Positions 16,302 to 26,300 of a stretch of DNA of 64,000 nt are shown piece by piece (the stretch's first letter is position 1; each line of letters opens with the position of its first letter). This DNA is from Pontiellaceae bacterium B1224 (lineage in GTDB: Bacteria > Verrucomicrobiota > Kiritimatiellia > Kiritimatiellales > Pontiellaceae): contig JAROBA010000025.1 of the NCBI GenBank assembly GCA_029432815.1, forward strand, positions 23,706 through 87,705, read 5' to 3'. Both the position numbers and the translations under genes were made by a program. The notes beneath the pieces are model-generated. The model saw only the letters and a list, made by a program, of their open reading frames with translations. It did no database searches and was not told where the DNA came from.

Positions 16302-19229
16302 TTAATTGAGCGATTCGACATATAGCCGCATGAAGGCTTCGTCCTTGCCGGTCATATCGACCCGGTTGGTGACGGCCTCAAATTCGCTGTCAATGGGGGC
16401 CACCCCTACTTCAACAACATCCGCACCACTCCAGGTATCGTGAGGAAGCGCGGTGCTACTTTGCACCTCGTAGATAAGTTCGGTTTCCTCCTCCGTGCCT
16501 ATGCGGCGAGTAGAAATATACTCGAAGTACGAAGTGCCATCAACATCGACAATTGCGGTCTTCGCTTCATATCCAATGACGGCCGCGTTGGTCGGGTCTC
16601 CTCCCATCGCATACTCATAGAAGTTATTCGCGCCATCGACGTCATAATCGGCATCAAAAGCAGCATCTTCAACAGACAGGCCATAGGTACGAGTCCAGCC
16701 ATCATAGCCCGGCCATTCAACGATCAACTTAACCTCATTGATATCCATGTCCTGCGTAACATATGCGTTCACACCGTCCGGGAAGCCGATAACGTTGATA
16801 GCGGTCGACGTAGAGTTTATCGCTCCATCAAACAGGAGGAACTCTCGTGATCCACCGATATAGTCCGTACCATCCACCGTAAGAGAGAGGCCGCTTAAAT
16901 GGTTCCAACCGGTAAGGTTGACCGTCGCGATTCCCTGCTCATCGAGCAGCATGTTGATGGTGCAGGTACTATTCATGTACTTGAGGTTGATGACTGGATC
17001 CGAGCCGATAATCGTCAGGCCACCACCACTCCAATAATGCTGATTTCCAACGGTCAAGCTGCCACCGCTGATCTCAAAGGCCGGAGCTATACTCGAGGCT
17101 TGCTGTGCGACCGTACGGGTTGTGCTGAACGAGCCCGACTTGATATTGACGGTTCCCAAGGTGCCAGCGAAGGCAAATCCCGCGTCGGCGTTGTCGATGA
17201 TTAAATCGCCACCATCGATGGTCAGCGGTCCATTCAACTCGAACGCATCTTCAACCGTGAACGAACCACCCATCAATTGCATGGAGGAATCCATCGTCTT
17301 CATGGAAAACGCTCCCACACTGGCTGCGCCGTTGGTTTGATTCACAAAACCATCTCCGGAGAAACCGACGGTTAGATCTCCACCGCCCATCAAATCCGCA
17401 TAGATGTTCAGTGTCGAGCCTCCATCCAAGACGTTATCCCACGGGAAAATGCCATTGAAGTCGGATGCGACGGTGACCGTCGCACCGCCGCTGATACTCG
17501 CGGCATCAGCCGCGATGGCACCGGGAATCCGACCTTGGCCCCAGTTCGCGGCATCGCCCCAACTCGATCCGTCTCCACTCCCCGCCCAGGGATTGGCCTG
17601 ACCAGCAGTATAGGTAACCGCGCCAGTAAGCTCGACGGCCAGTTCGCCGCTATCGCCGCCGCCCAATTCGCTCCACGCGATGACCGCGAGGCCTGTCGCG
17701 GACATTCCTCCCACCAAGTTACTTACCGATGGGTCAAACCCAAACTCCAAGGTCGTCTCACCTTGACTGAACACGACCTGCGGCGTGTCCGAAAGTACGC
17801 TGAACGTTCCCGGATGAGACTCATCCTCAATGGTGATGACCAACTCCAAGTTGGTGCGGGCGTTGAAAATCACATCGGCCTCGTCGGCCACGGCCGCGCC
17901 GCCTTCGCTCACAGTAAAGAGCAGCTCGGTCGGTTCCGCTGCAATAAAGACCTCGTCCGGGTAAGCGTTCGCCTCGATTCGCACATAATCAACCTCACAA
18001 CTCGGACCCGGGGTAAACAACGTATGATCAATCGTGGTCCCCGCAGTCGCCGCAGCAGTTGTGATCACCGAGCCAGTCACCGAAAGGCTGCCATCCGTCA
18101 GAATATAATCAACGGTCTTATTATAGGGATCGATCGTGAGTTGCGCGTCGATCATACCCGTTCCAAATCCAGGAACCTCGAGCAAGGAGGCCCCATTACC
18201 TGGATCAAATATTTTGACGGTCTGCATGTTATCGTTCGTGTTCAACACACTGCTAAGAATGGTGGGATAGTATTCCGGTGTGTCGCCATCGCAGTTCAGC
18301 CAGATGCCCGCGCCATAGTTGCCTTCATGATGGGAGGTGTTTCTCCACCGGAAGTCGACCTTCGTGATGCCGTCAAATCCGTTATAGGGATTGGTGTCCA
18401 GCAGGGTGCCAAAAGCGCCTTCGGCCATGATCAATATGCCGTCACCCATCGTGTAACCATCTTTCCCGTTCCGAACAACCCAACCATCACCCACCGGATC
18501 GGCGGACATATCGTTTTCCCAAGTCACACCAGAGGGAGGAGGTGGCGGCGGTCCGTCCGGCGCAACATACGTTGAAGAGATCAACAGATTATCCACGGAA
18601 GTCGTTCCGAGTTCACCATCCTCGCTCTTAGCGAATGCGATCTGATAGTAATCGAAGCCAGCAACGGTCTCGATGTCGTCCAGAAGCAGATCCAGAATAT
18701 CGATCGAGTTCGTGTAGGTGCCATTACCCGTTACCTGAATAGAGGATAATAACTTATAGGAGGTCATTCCAACGATTCCGCCGGAACTGTCACCGAGCGC
18801 ACCACCGCCAGACTGGAAATTGGCCACATTGCCCGAAGGGGTCCCTTCGCCCGAAAAATTATACGCCCAAAAATGCATGAACAGGGTGTCGTTGGTCGAA
18901 ACATCATAATCGAAGCTGATGTCAATGACGTTATTGGTATCATCCCCCGTGGTCACCGCCAGACAAGCGGCGCCTTCCGACGGTAAGTAGTCCGGGTACG
19001 CCCCCGTGTTCGTGGCACTGTTTTGCAGCATACCATCCATCAACATCCATTCGGAAGGTATGCTTGACAAGTTAGCGAACCATCCCGAATCAAAATCAAC
19101 GACCCTGAAACGGCCCGATACTTTACCAACAATCCCTGCTTCAAAATCATCCTCAATGATCACGGTTTGCCCTATTGCACCTATTGACAGGGATGCAGCA
19201 AGCCCCAACACACCATATATCTTCCTCAT
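16302..19229 (-). CDS. Large secreted exoprotein, paralogue of the 778-residue protein
   Basis: A 975-residue secreted protein. The start is 19229, where GGAGGAAATTCAA precedes ATG exactly as in the paralogue; the longer frame to 19259 is not supported. Signal peptide MRKIYGVLGLAASLSIGAIG. Residues about 25-240 form a lectin-like region (VIIEDDFEAG, DVSTNDTLFMHFWAYNFSGEG); a second beta-sandwich follows a Pro-rich linker (DGPPPPPPSGVTW). Beta-strand repeats (FVNQTNGAASVGAF, LMGGSFTVEDAFELNGPLTI) and a calcium loop DADYDVDGANNFYEYAMGGDP come next, and the C-terminal tail RRIGTEEETELIYEV...VTNRVDMTGKDEAFMRLYVE matches the paralogue. It is divergent from the sensor kinase gene, with the palindrome at 19325-19344 between them. 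The substrate or partner is unknown; lectin-like domains suggest polysaccharide binding. Confidence 0.86.
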   Translation of the reverse strand: MRKIYGVLGLAASLSIGAIGQTVIIEDDFEAGIVGKVSGRFRVVDFDSGWFANLSSIPSEWMLMDGMLQNSATNTGAYPDYLPSEGAACLAVTTGDDTNNVIDISFDYDVSTNDTLFMHFWAYNFSGEGTPSGNVANFQSGGGALGDSSGGIVGMTSYKLLSSIQVTGNGTYTNSIDILDLLLDDIETVAGFDYYQIAFAKSEDGELGTTSVDNLLISSTYVAPDGPPPPPPSGVTWENDMSADPVGDGWVVRNGKDGYTMGDGILIMAEGAFGTLLDTNPYNGFDGITKVDFRWRNTSHHEGNYGAGIWLNCDGDTPEYYPTILSSVLNTNDNMQTVKIFDPGNGASLLEVPGFGTGMIDAQLTIDPYNKTVDYILTDGSLSVTGSVITTAAATAGTTIDHTLFTPGPSCEVDYVRIEANAYPDEVFIAAEPTELLFTVSEGGAAVADEADVIFNARTNLELVITIEDESHPGTFSVLSDTPQVVFSQGETTLEFGFDPSVSNLVGGMSATGLAVIAWSELGGGDSGELAVELTGAVTYTAGQANPWAGSGDGSSWGDAANWGQGRIPGAIAADAASISGGATVTVASDFNGIFPWDNVLDGGSTLNIYADLMGGGDLTVGFSGDGFVNQTNGAASVGAFSMKTMDSSMQLMGGSFTVEDAFELNGPLTIDGGDLIIDNADAGFAFAGTLGTVNIKSGSFSTTRTVAQQASSIAPAFEISGGSLTVGNQHYWSGGGLTIIGSDPVINLKYMNSTCTINMLLDEQGIATVNLTGWNHLSGLSLTVDGTDYIGGSREFLLFDGAINSTSTAINVIGFPDGVNAYVTQDMDINEVKLIVEWPGYDGWTRTYGLSVEDAAFDADYDVDGANNFYEYAMGGDPTNAAVIGYEAKTAIVDVDGTSYFEYISTRRIGTEEETELIYEVQSSTALPHDTWSGADVVEVGVAPIDSEFEAVTNRVDMTGKDEAFMRLYVESLN

Positions 19230-19324
19230 TTGAATTTCCTCCAACTTCCTATTGAACATTTAAGGGGCAAGCCATTTGCCTTTCCCGATTCATGGGAGAA
19301 TTTACCGAATCCGGAAAGTTTGCC

Positions 19325-19344
19325 TATCCTGTGTTTACAGGATA
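19325..19344. promoter_or_regulatory. Candidate operator, copy 4, between exoprotein and sensor kinase
   Basis: TATCCTGTGTTTACAGGATA: 8-bp perfect arms around GTTT. It lies 96 bp before the exoprotein ATG at 19229 on one side and 15 bp before the first possible kinase start at 19360 on the other, so it could serve both promoters. Confidence 0.7.
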
Positions 19345-19359
19345 CGCGCAAACCATTAG

Positions 19360-21408
19360 ATGAAATACGCTTCCAAGCATTGGGAAATCTTTCCATTCAA
19401 TGGTGAATGGACGGGCATTGGCTTCACAGGTATAACTATCAATATGTATAAAATACGGTCACGAGTTAGAATGCTTATACCTGCCGGGTTGATCGCGATC
19501 CAAACCCTTGCGGCACCGATCGGAACGTATTCTTTGACGGAGCTGGAAAACCGCCTCAACGAGATCGATACCCGGCTGGAACAACTGGCCAGTTACAGTC
19601 TGGGCATCGGCATCGGGGCCATTGGATATCGCTCGCTCTCCCACGAGTCTCCAGACCATCCTGAATGGATTGAGATCCATTTCGGCCATGCGGTCCCTCT
19701 CGATGAAATCGTGCTGATCCCCGCCATTCGGCGTGACGCGGAAAGCGGATTGCAGGCGGATGGATTCCCGATACATTTCCGGGTTATTTCCGGGACGGAT
19801 CAAAACACCAACAGAAACGTTATTGCCGAGTATACGAGCGATCACGGCATCCTGCCTCGCATTGCCCCCTTCATCATTCCGTGTGATGAAACAAGCGCAT
19901 CCTGGATACGGATCGAGGCAGAGCTGCTGTCCCCCCGCGCGTTTGACCAAAGGTATGTTTTCCAGCTCTCGGAAATCCTTGCATTCAGCGGCGGAGAAAA
20001 TATTGCACTGCATAAACCCGTCAGAGCCTCTTCAGATACCGCAGCCAGCACCGCCGGCTGGCAATCGGCCTATGCAGTCGATGGATTCATGCCCTACCTC
20101 ATGGATGCCGCCGAAGGCGAACAAAGCATTGCCTACCTATCGCCCGACGGAATTGGCAACCATCCGGCCTTTATTCTTGATCTGAAAGCACCCCAACCCA
20201 TTTCCCGAATCCATCTCCACGCCGTCGACCAAAGCGACACCCTGCCGCAGGCTTTTGCCGGCGATATTGGAATCCCCAAACAGCTGCGGATCGAAGGTGC
20301 AAACAACCCTGATTTTTCTGATGCGGTACTGCTGCAGGATCTCACACCGGAAACGATCTACGAAATGGGCCCGATTATGATGCTGCGTTTTCCGGAAACT
20401 ACCTGCCGGTATATTCGGTTTTATGTCGTTGAACCAGCAGCCATTACCCTATATGGCCCGCAGCCTTTCCGGTTCGGGTTTGCTGAAATTGAAATCTTTT
20501 CCAATGATCGGAACGTTGCGCTTGGCAAACCGGTACAAACCAACTATGAGATCGTGAATCGCTTTCGCGCACTGTCCAACCTCACCGATGGCCGGAATAT
20601 GTTCGGAACCATTCTGCCGATTCAAGACTGGCTGAATCAGTTGGCCACCCGGCATCAACTCGAAACGGAACGGCCGGTTATTCTGGAAGAACTGAACCGT
20701 CGGTATATCCGGCAAAAGACCAACTTGCGCAGAAGCGCCTGGTTCAGTGCCCTGCTGGTGGTTGCAACGGTCATCATCATCCTGGTCGACCGCATCATTC
20801 GGCAACGTGCAATCTACCGCACCCGCGAACGCATTGCTGCCGACGTGCACGACGAGCTCGGCGCCAACATTCATGCCATCGGCCTGCTGGGCGATCTTGC
20901 CCAGGCCGCCAAAAGCTCTCCGGAAAAACTGGACCGCCTCCTGCTGCGTATGCGCGGGCTGACCGAGCGCACCGGAGCCGCCGCCCGCTACTGCACCAAT
21001 ATGCTTGAAGCGAAGGGCCTGTTCGAAGATCTCGTGGAAGAAATGAAACGGAGTTCCGCCCGGATTATGGCCGATCTGGAGCATGACCTCCTATTTGAAG
21101 GTGAAGAAATTCTTCAAAAACTAAAAGCACGGCGGCGCATCGACCTCTTCCTTTTTTATAAAGAATGCCTGATTAATATTATCCGGCACTCCGGCGCCAC
21201 AAAAGTCTCCACCATACTGAAAGCCGATAACAAAAAAATATGCCTGATCATCGACGACAACGGCCACGGACTGAACGGGGAAGTGCCCGGCTCACTCAAA
21301 CGGCGGGCGCGGTTGCTGGGCGGCAGTGTGACCTCCGGAAAATCTACAACCGGCGGCACCCGAATCACGCTGAATGTAAAATTGAATAAAATTGGAGTTT
21401 TTAGATGA
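19360..21408 (+). CDS. Sensor histidine kinase with periplasmic discoidin domains
   Basis: Two-component sensor, up to 682 residues. Neither candidate start has a strong ribosome binding site; the ATG at 19444 (MYKIRSRVRMLIPAGLIAIQTLAAPIG) gives a better signal segment and is as likely as 19360. The periplasmic part contains two discoidin/F5-8C-like regions introduced by NIALHKPVRASSD (about 215) and NVALGKPVQTNYE (about 386), each with CRYIRFYVV-like endings, suggesting a sugar or glycan ligand. One membrane segment follows (AWFSALLVVATVIIILVDRII, about 464-485). The cytoplasmic part is HisKA_3 with the phosphorylated His in RIAADVHDELGANIHAIGLLG and a HATPase domain (NIIRHSGATKV, IIDDNGHGL, GGTRITL). 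It overlaps its response regulator by 4 bp. Confidence 0.9.
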   Translation: MKYASKHWEIFPFNGEWTGIGFTGITINMYKIRSRVRMLIPAGLIAIQTLAAPIGTYSLTELENRLNEIDTRLEQLASYSLGIGIGAIGYRSLSHESPDHPEWIEIHFGHAVPLDEIVLIPAIRRDAESGLQADGFPIHFRVISGTDQNTNRNVIAEYTSDHGILPRIAPFIIPCDETSASWIRIEAELLSPRAFDQRYVFQLSEILAFSGGENIALHKPVRASSDTAASTAGWQSAYAVDGFMPYLMDAAEGEQSIAYLSPDGIGNHPAFILDLKAPQPISRIHLHAVDQSDTLPQAFAGDIGIPKQLRIEGANNPDFSDAVLLQDLTPETIYEMGPIMMLRFPETTCRYIRFYVVEPAAITLYGPQPFRFGFAEIEIFSNDRNVALGKPVQTNYEIVNRFRALSNLTDGRNMFGTILPIQDWLNQLATRHQLETERPVILEELNRRYIRQKTNLRRSAWFSALLVVATVIIILVDRIIRQRAIYRTRERIAADVHDELGANIHAIGLLGDLAQAAKSSPEKLDRLLLRMRGLTERTGAAARYCTNMLEAKGLFEDLVEEMKRSSARIMADLEHDLLFEGEEILQKLKARRRIDLFLFYKECLINIIRHSGATKVSTILKADNKKICLIIDDNGHGLNGEVPGSLKRRARLLGGSVTSGKSTTGGTRITLNVKLNKIGVFR

Positions 21409-22067
21409 AACGTAAAATCCGAGTCATGCTGGTGGAGGACAATCCCGAATACCGGAACGTGATCGATCTCGCTCTCGAAGATGAAAAAGACATTGAATTG
21501 ATCAGTCAGTTCGGCACCTCCGAAATCGCCTTGCGCAGCCTGCAGGACATGTCCACGCGAAAAGTCCCCGACCTGGTTTTGCTCGATCTGCGCCTCCCGG
21601 GCATGGACGGGCTCGATTCACTTCCCTATTTCCGCACGGCACTGCCCGATGCAAAAATCATGATCCTCACCCAGTCCGATGACGAGGCGGATGTGCTACG
21701 CGCCATCTCGCGTGGCGCTTCCGGTTATCTGCTGAAATCCTCAACGCTGGATCAAATTACCGAGGGCATCTATTCCATCATAGCCGGCGGGGCTTCGCTT
21801 GATTCCGGTGTGGCGCGATTTATTCTCGAAACCCTCAAAACCAATCTGCCCAAAGGAGAAATCGACAACATCCTCACGCCCCGGGAATTGGAAATTCTGA
21901 CCCTGCTCGGGGAAGGCCTCGTGAAAAAGGAAATCGCCGATCAACTCAGCATCAGCTATACGACGGTCGACACCCACGTGGCCCACGTCTATGAAAAACT
22001 GGAGGTCCGCAACGCCCCTTCCGCCATTAATAAAGCGCACCGCCTCGGCCTCTTTTCACTGGAATAG
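21405..22067 (+). CDS. NarL/FixJ-type response regulator
   Basis: DNA-binding response regulator, 220 residues, translationally coupled to the sensor kinase (ATGA overlap). The receiver domain (1-120) has the acidic pair in MLVEDNPEYR, the phosphoacceptor Asp in PDLVLLDLRLPGMDG, the Thr in MILTQSDDE and the Lys in YLLKSS. The C-terminal LuxR helix-turn-helix is LTPRELEILTLLGEGLVKKEIADQLSISYTTVDTHVAHVYEKL. Regulators of this family bind short inverted repeats, so it is the natural candidate to bind the 20-bp palindrome at 19325 and its three relatives; this is inference. Confidence 0.94.
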   Translation: MKRKIRVMLVEDNPEYRNVIDLALEDEKDIELISQFGTSEIALRSLQDMSTRKVPDLVLLDLRLPGMDGLDSLPYFRTALPDAKIMILTQSDDEADVLRAISRGASGYLLKSSTLDQITEGIYSIIAGGASLDSGVARFILETLKTNLPKGEIDNILTPRELEILTLLGEGLVKKEIADQLSISYTTVDTHVAHVYEKLEVRNAPSAINKAHRLGLFSLE

Positions 22068-22287
22068 CGGGAAACAGGAACGGTTCCTCATTCCAAAACC
22101 CACAGGCAATGATCGACGACCACCGTTCCGTTTTTTTCCCGGCACCGCGTCACTCACTCACGCCGGGCCCTTACGCTTGACGGACGGCTCAGCCAGCGCA
22201 ATGAAGCAGGAAGCTCCATCTATATTTTCCGCCCTTTGATGGGCATTCGACTTTACCGATTCTCCTGATTCTGGCTTTCTTTTCGTT

Positions 22288-23268
22288 ATGTTGGCATCAA
22301 AGAAAAAAGACAGTACAGCGCATTACTATCAGGGATACGGATTCGACGATGTCGGGATGACCGTTTGGCCATCAAAAAAGTATAAGTTTAAATGGGAAAA
22401 CCTTGAGTCATTTTCCACTCATGTTGATATTGGAAATCATCAAATAAATTCCTATGCAACTACATTGCATTTCTCCGGAAAGAAGAAAACGACACTCAAC
22501 TACTCAACGTTCCCGTTCAAGAAAAGATTTCCATCCTTTGCAACCAGTATTGAGCAATTTGTAAATGCGAGTGAGGGCCGGATTATCATGTGTTTCAGAA
22601 CGTGCATGATTGCGCGCTGGAAGGAGTATGAGGATACATATAAGCATGCAAAAGATACCTGTAACGGAATGCCTCCTGCCCCGTCAATCGAACTAGCTAA
22701 AGCATACTGGGTTCGACTTGAGATAAAGCAGGCACGGCAAACTCTGGATTCCTATCTGCAACAAAATCCTGAAGATTGCAGCGCACTGATCCTCCGCGCT
22801 GAACTCGAAGATGAAATATACAAAAACCCGAAAAGGGGGATCGTATTTCGTGAAAAAGCATTGAAGCTGGAACCTGACAACCTGGACCTGCTCTCCTATT
22901 TCGCATATCTCTATGTCGGCAGGAAACAGTATCGAACGGCTTCACAGGTGCTGGAACATATGACCGGAATTAATCCGCATGCTGCGCATGTTTATCAAGC
23001 ATGGGGAAATTACTATTTTGAACAGAAGAAACTGAAAGAGGCACAAAACGCTCTTTGACAAGCCATACAGCTAGAACAGAATGAAATTGCCAGAACACAC
23101 TATCAAAACAACCTGAATCATTATGAGCAGTATGAGACGAATGCAGCATACCGATGGAATCTAAAATTCAAGACGAAAGTCCTGCCCGTCCTATTACTAG
23201 GCGTAATGGGCCTCTATACTGTCTACTTCATAATTTCCATCTTGTTCAAATTGATTAAGAAGCTCTGA
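22288..23268 (+). pseudogene. TPR membrane protein with an in-frame TGA
   Basis: The frame opens at 22288 and gives 256 residues, ending at TGA 23056-23058 in the middle of a TPR helix (KKLKEAQNAL-stop). Beyond the TGA the same frame reads QAIQLEQNEIARTHYQNNL and continues to a terminal membrane segment VLPVLLLGVMGLYTVYFIISIL before a true stop at 23266-23268. The extra 69 codons complete the repeat and add a tail anchor, so the TGA most likely replaced CGA (Arg). The N-terminal 120 residues are a pleckstrin-like region (KYKFKWENLESFSTH) followed by TPR units (ELAKAYWVRLEIKQARQTLDSYL; AEL...FREKALKLEPDNLDLLSYFAYLYV). Function unknown; possibly still made as a soluble truncated form. Selenocysteine is unlikely at this helical site. 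Confidence 0.7.
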
Positions 23269-23321
23269 CCTGGCCCGTGAACCCGGACAGTTTTAAACAA
23301 ACGGTTAGCCAGAACTCCGCC

Positions 23322-26300
23322 CTATTCCATTTCAGCAGTGATGTAGTAATAATTGCACCCATTCGTGGAATGAAGGGGATCGGTATACAGACCGGCTGAA
23401 AGGCCGGAAGCGATGCGAATGAACGGCTGCGCGAGGTCATCGGTCCAGTAGACCGAATAGCTCCGCCCCGGTGCGGCAACCCATTGAATGGACGGAGCGT
23501 CAATGCAATCGATCGCAAAATAGGAGAGTCCGTTCGTCGGGTTGGTTCCGCAGATGCTTTCCTGAAGGTTATTAAACCGGTCGTTATCCAGATCCTCTGT
23601 TTCATCCTGCAAAAGCGACCCGAAATACAAAGTTTCCCAGGCATCGTCCAGCCCATCGGCATCGGAATCCGATGGCGTTGGAACACCCCACGAGGTCATC
23701 GCCCTGCGAACCAGCGGATAGCCGGTTCCATCGGCCTCTTCCGGCCAGGGAGACTGATTAAAATAGTAGAGCTCATCGAGCACGGCCCAGGAAGTTTCCA
23801 ATGGTTGGAACGGATCGTCAGAAGCCTGCAGCCATTCGATGGCAACTCGCTCCCCTCCATTGGAAAGGTGTCCTTTATAGGGACCCAAAATAATTTCCTC
23901 TGCCGCGTTGAGGCCGTAAGTGCTGCAGAACAGGTTCAGCAGCGTGGCGTCGGAAGGATCGAAAGAAACCAGCCAGAGTTTTTCTCCTGCCAGCAGGCTG
24001 AAGCCGGATGGGAATGTGTATGAAACGCCGCCGTCGATGCGGAACGGACCTTCTGACGATTCAAAGGGGATCGCATAACCTACCCGATTTTCGATTTGAA
24101 TATATTCAACGATGTCGCCGTTAGCATAACCAGAGGGCGCGGGCGGGTTGTACATCAGTTCACTGATCCAAAGGTAATCCAGCAGATCATTCGGGGCCTC
24201 CGGGGTTGGCAGCGTCATCACCCACGAATCAGCTCCATCGGGATAGCGCCCCAGCGACACTCCATTAAGCTGTCCTTTAAAGCGGACCGAATCTACCACG
24301 CGGTCGGCCGTCGAGAGCACGACAACTTCGCCCGCCTTATTCAGTCCGAAGCCCGCAATGCGATCCGAATGAAAATCGTCTTCGTCAAACAATAGAAACC
24401 CGTGAGCCGGCACCACCGTGCCATCCGGAATCGCCCATTTCTGCAGCTCATCGAGATCATCGCTCAGATACCACCCGTTCAGGGTCTGATCCGCCGCCGT
24501 CGGATTATAGAGTTCAATCTGATCGTTGGATTCAAAGGGTGGATCTTCGCCGGTGTCCGTATGCGCCGTAATTTCGTTGAGCAGCACGGTGGTCTGCGGG
24601 ACCGGATCAGCATAGCCGGGCGATCCGCCGATATAGGAGCTTGCCCGCCAGTTACCGCCATAGTCGAGTGATCCTCGCGCCTCGTCATCCATGGCCGAGG
24701 TCAGCGGCACAAGCGAATGCCCCGCCCCATCTGCGGCCTGCGGCCAGTTCCGAGCATCGGAATAACGGAAGGAGATGAGGTCCTCGTTCCAGAACTCCAG
24801 ATCAACCTTTTCGCCATTGTTGTCAAAATCACCATTGTATTCGCCGGCAATCAGAATTCCGTTAGTGGAATACTGCGAACTGAACTGATCAACATCTTTG
24901 ATAGCCAACAGAAATGCGCCGGGGTCAAGGCTGGGTATCGCACTGTCGCGGAACTGAAAGTCGATGGCGCTGTCGAGCTTGTAGCCATACAGCGAAACGG
25001 TTTCTGAACTTGTGTTCCGGATCTCAATATAATCCTGTGCGTTGCCGTCGGGGGCGTGATACATCAGCTCGGTAACGGCCAGCGGAATGTCATCGGTCCA
25101 GAAAACGGCTTCGCACAGCGCGCTCCATTCATTTCCGTTTTTTGCTCTGGCTTTGAGCAGCGTGGGTTGGGAAAACGACAGCGGAGCTGAATAGATGGAA
25201 CCGGCGACCGCACCGCCCACAGCCCGCGGGTCAGTGCCATCGGTGGTGTAGTAAATGGCATACTCAGATTCGATTCCCACCGCATCCGTCGGAGCAACCA
25301 GCCCGCCATGCAGGGGCGATCCATTCACCGTAAACTCAGGAGCAGCCGTATCAGGATAGAGCCCAGCCGCTTTCAACTGGTTCAAAACCACATCGTAGCG
25401 ATAAGGGAAATAGTTATCCCGCAGGTCCAGCATATGGTTGAACCAGTTTGAATAATCATAGTCGCCATAACCAAGATAGGCCTTATTGTCCGCCCACCGC
25501 GCAGCTTCCCCCAGCATGGCCCGGTCAACCTCTTTTACCCGCGACCAGAATGCGGCGATCACGTTATCGATGGTTAAAATGCCATCGTTAAAAAAATGAC
25601 GATGAATCTGATCCGCAAACCGCAACCGGTATTCGGCACTTCCAGCCGTCAGATTCTGGTGAATCTCCGTCGGGCCACCAGTGTTATTCTTGACCGTTGA
25701 ATCATACGCAAGTGCTCCCGCAAGATCGGCATCAAAGAGACTGGTTTCAATAATGTGTTCCGCGTCCCAGCTGTGATAGCGCCAGCGACCGTCCGGATCG
25801 TTACGATTAAACGTGGCATACCAGTTTTTGTGAGCCCAGTCGGTGTTACCCAGATAAAAATTCATCAGCAGATAATCGATCAGATCATCAATATCCAGCA
25901 TTTGCTCAAGCGTTTCATAGTTGCTTTGCTGCGACAGATCAGCACGCGCAAGTGCAAACATGGCATGCAGGTTCGCATCGTCGCCGCCGGTGATATTATC
26001 GTTGAAGGGCAGCCCGTCATAATCGGAATCCGCCTCGCTGGTATCATCGTACAGATGCTTAATGGAATCATAATCCTCGTTGGCACCTCCATAATACTCG
26101 GCCGCGAAATGTTCATCGGGCCGCTCGTGCATATCAAACATGCCCCAATACAGGCCGTTGAGATATAGATGTACAAAGCGGCTGTGCGGCGCTCCCTTTC
26201 CATTCCCCATACTGTTCTGAATATCAGAAGAGAGCGCGTCTGAAACAAACTTGGGCGTCGCCCCGATATAGGGTCGTCCCGCATGCGTCCAGCACCAGGC

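Noticed and set aside
23056..23058. TGA as a selenocysteine codon in the TPR protein
   Set aside because: It lies in a TPR helix with no redox context and no clear SECIS-like hairpin directly after it; a nonsense change is simpler.
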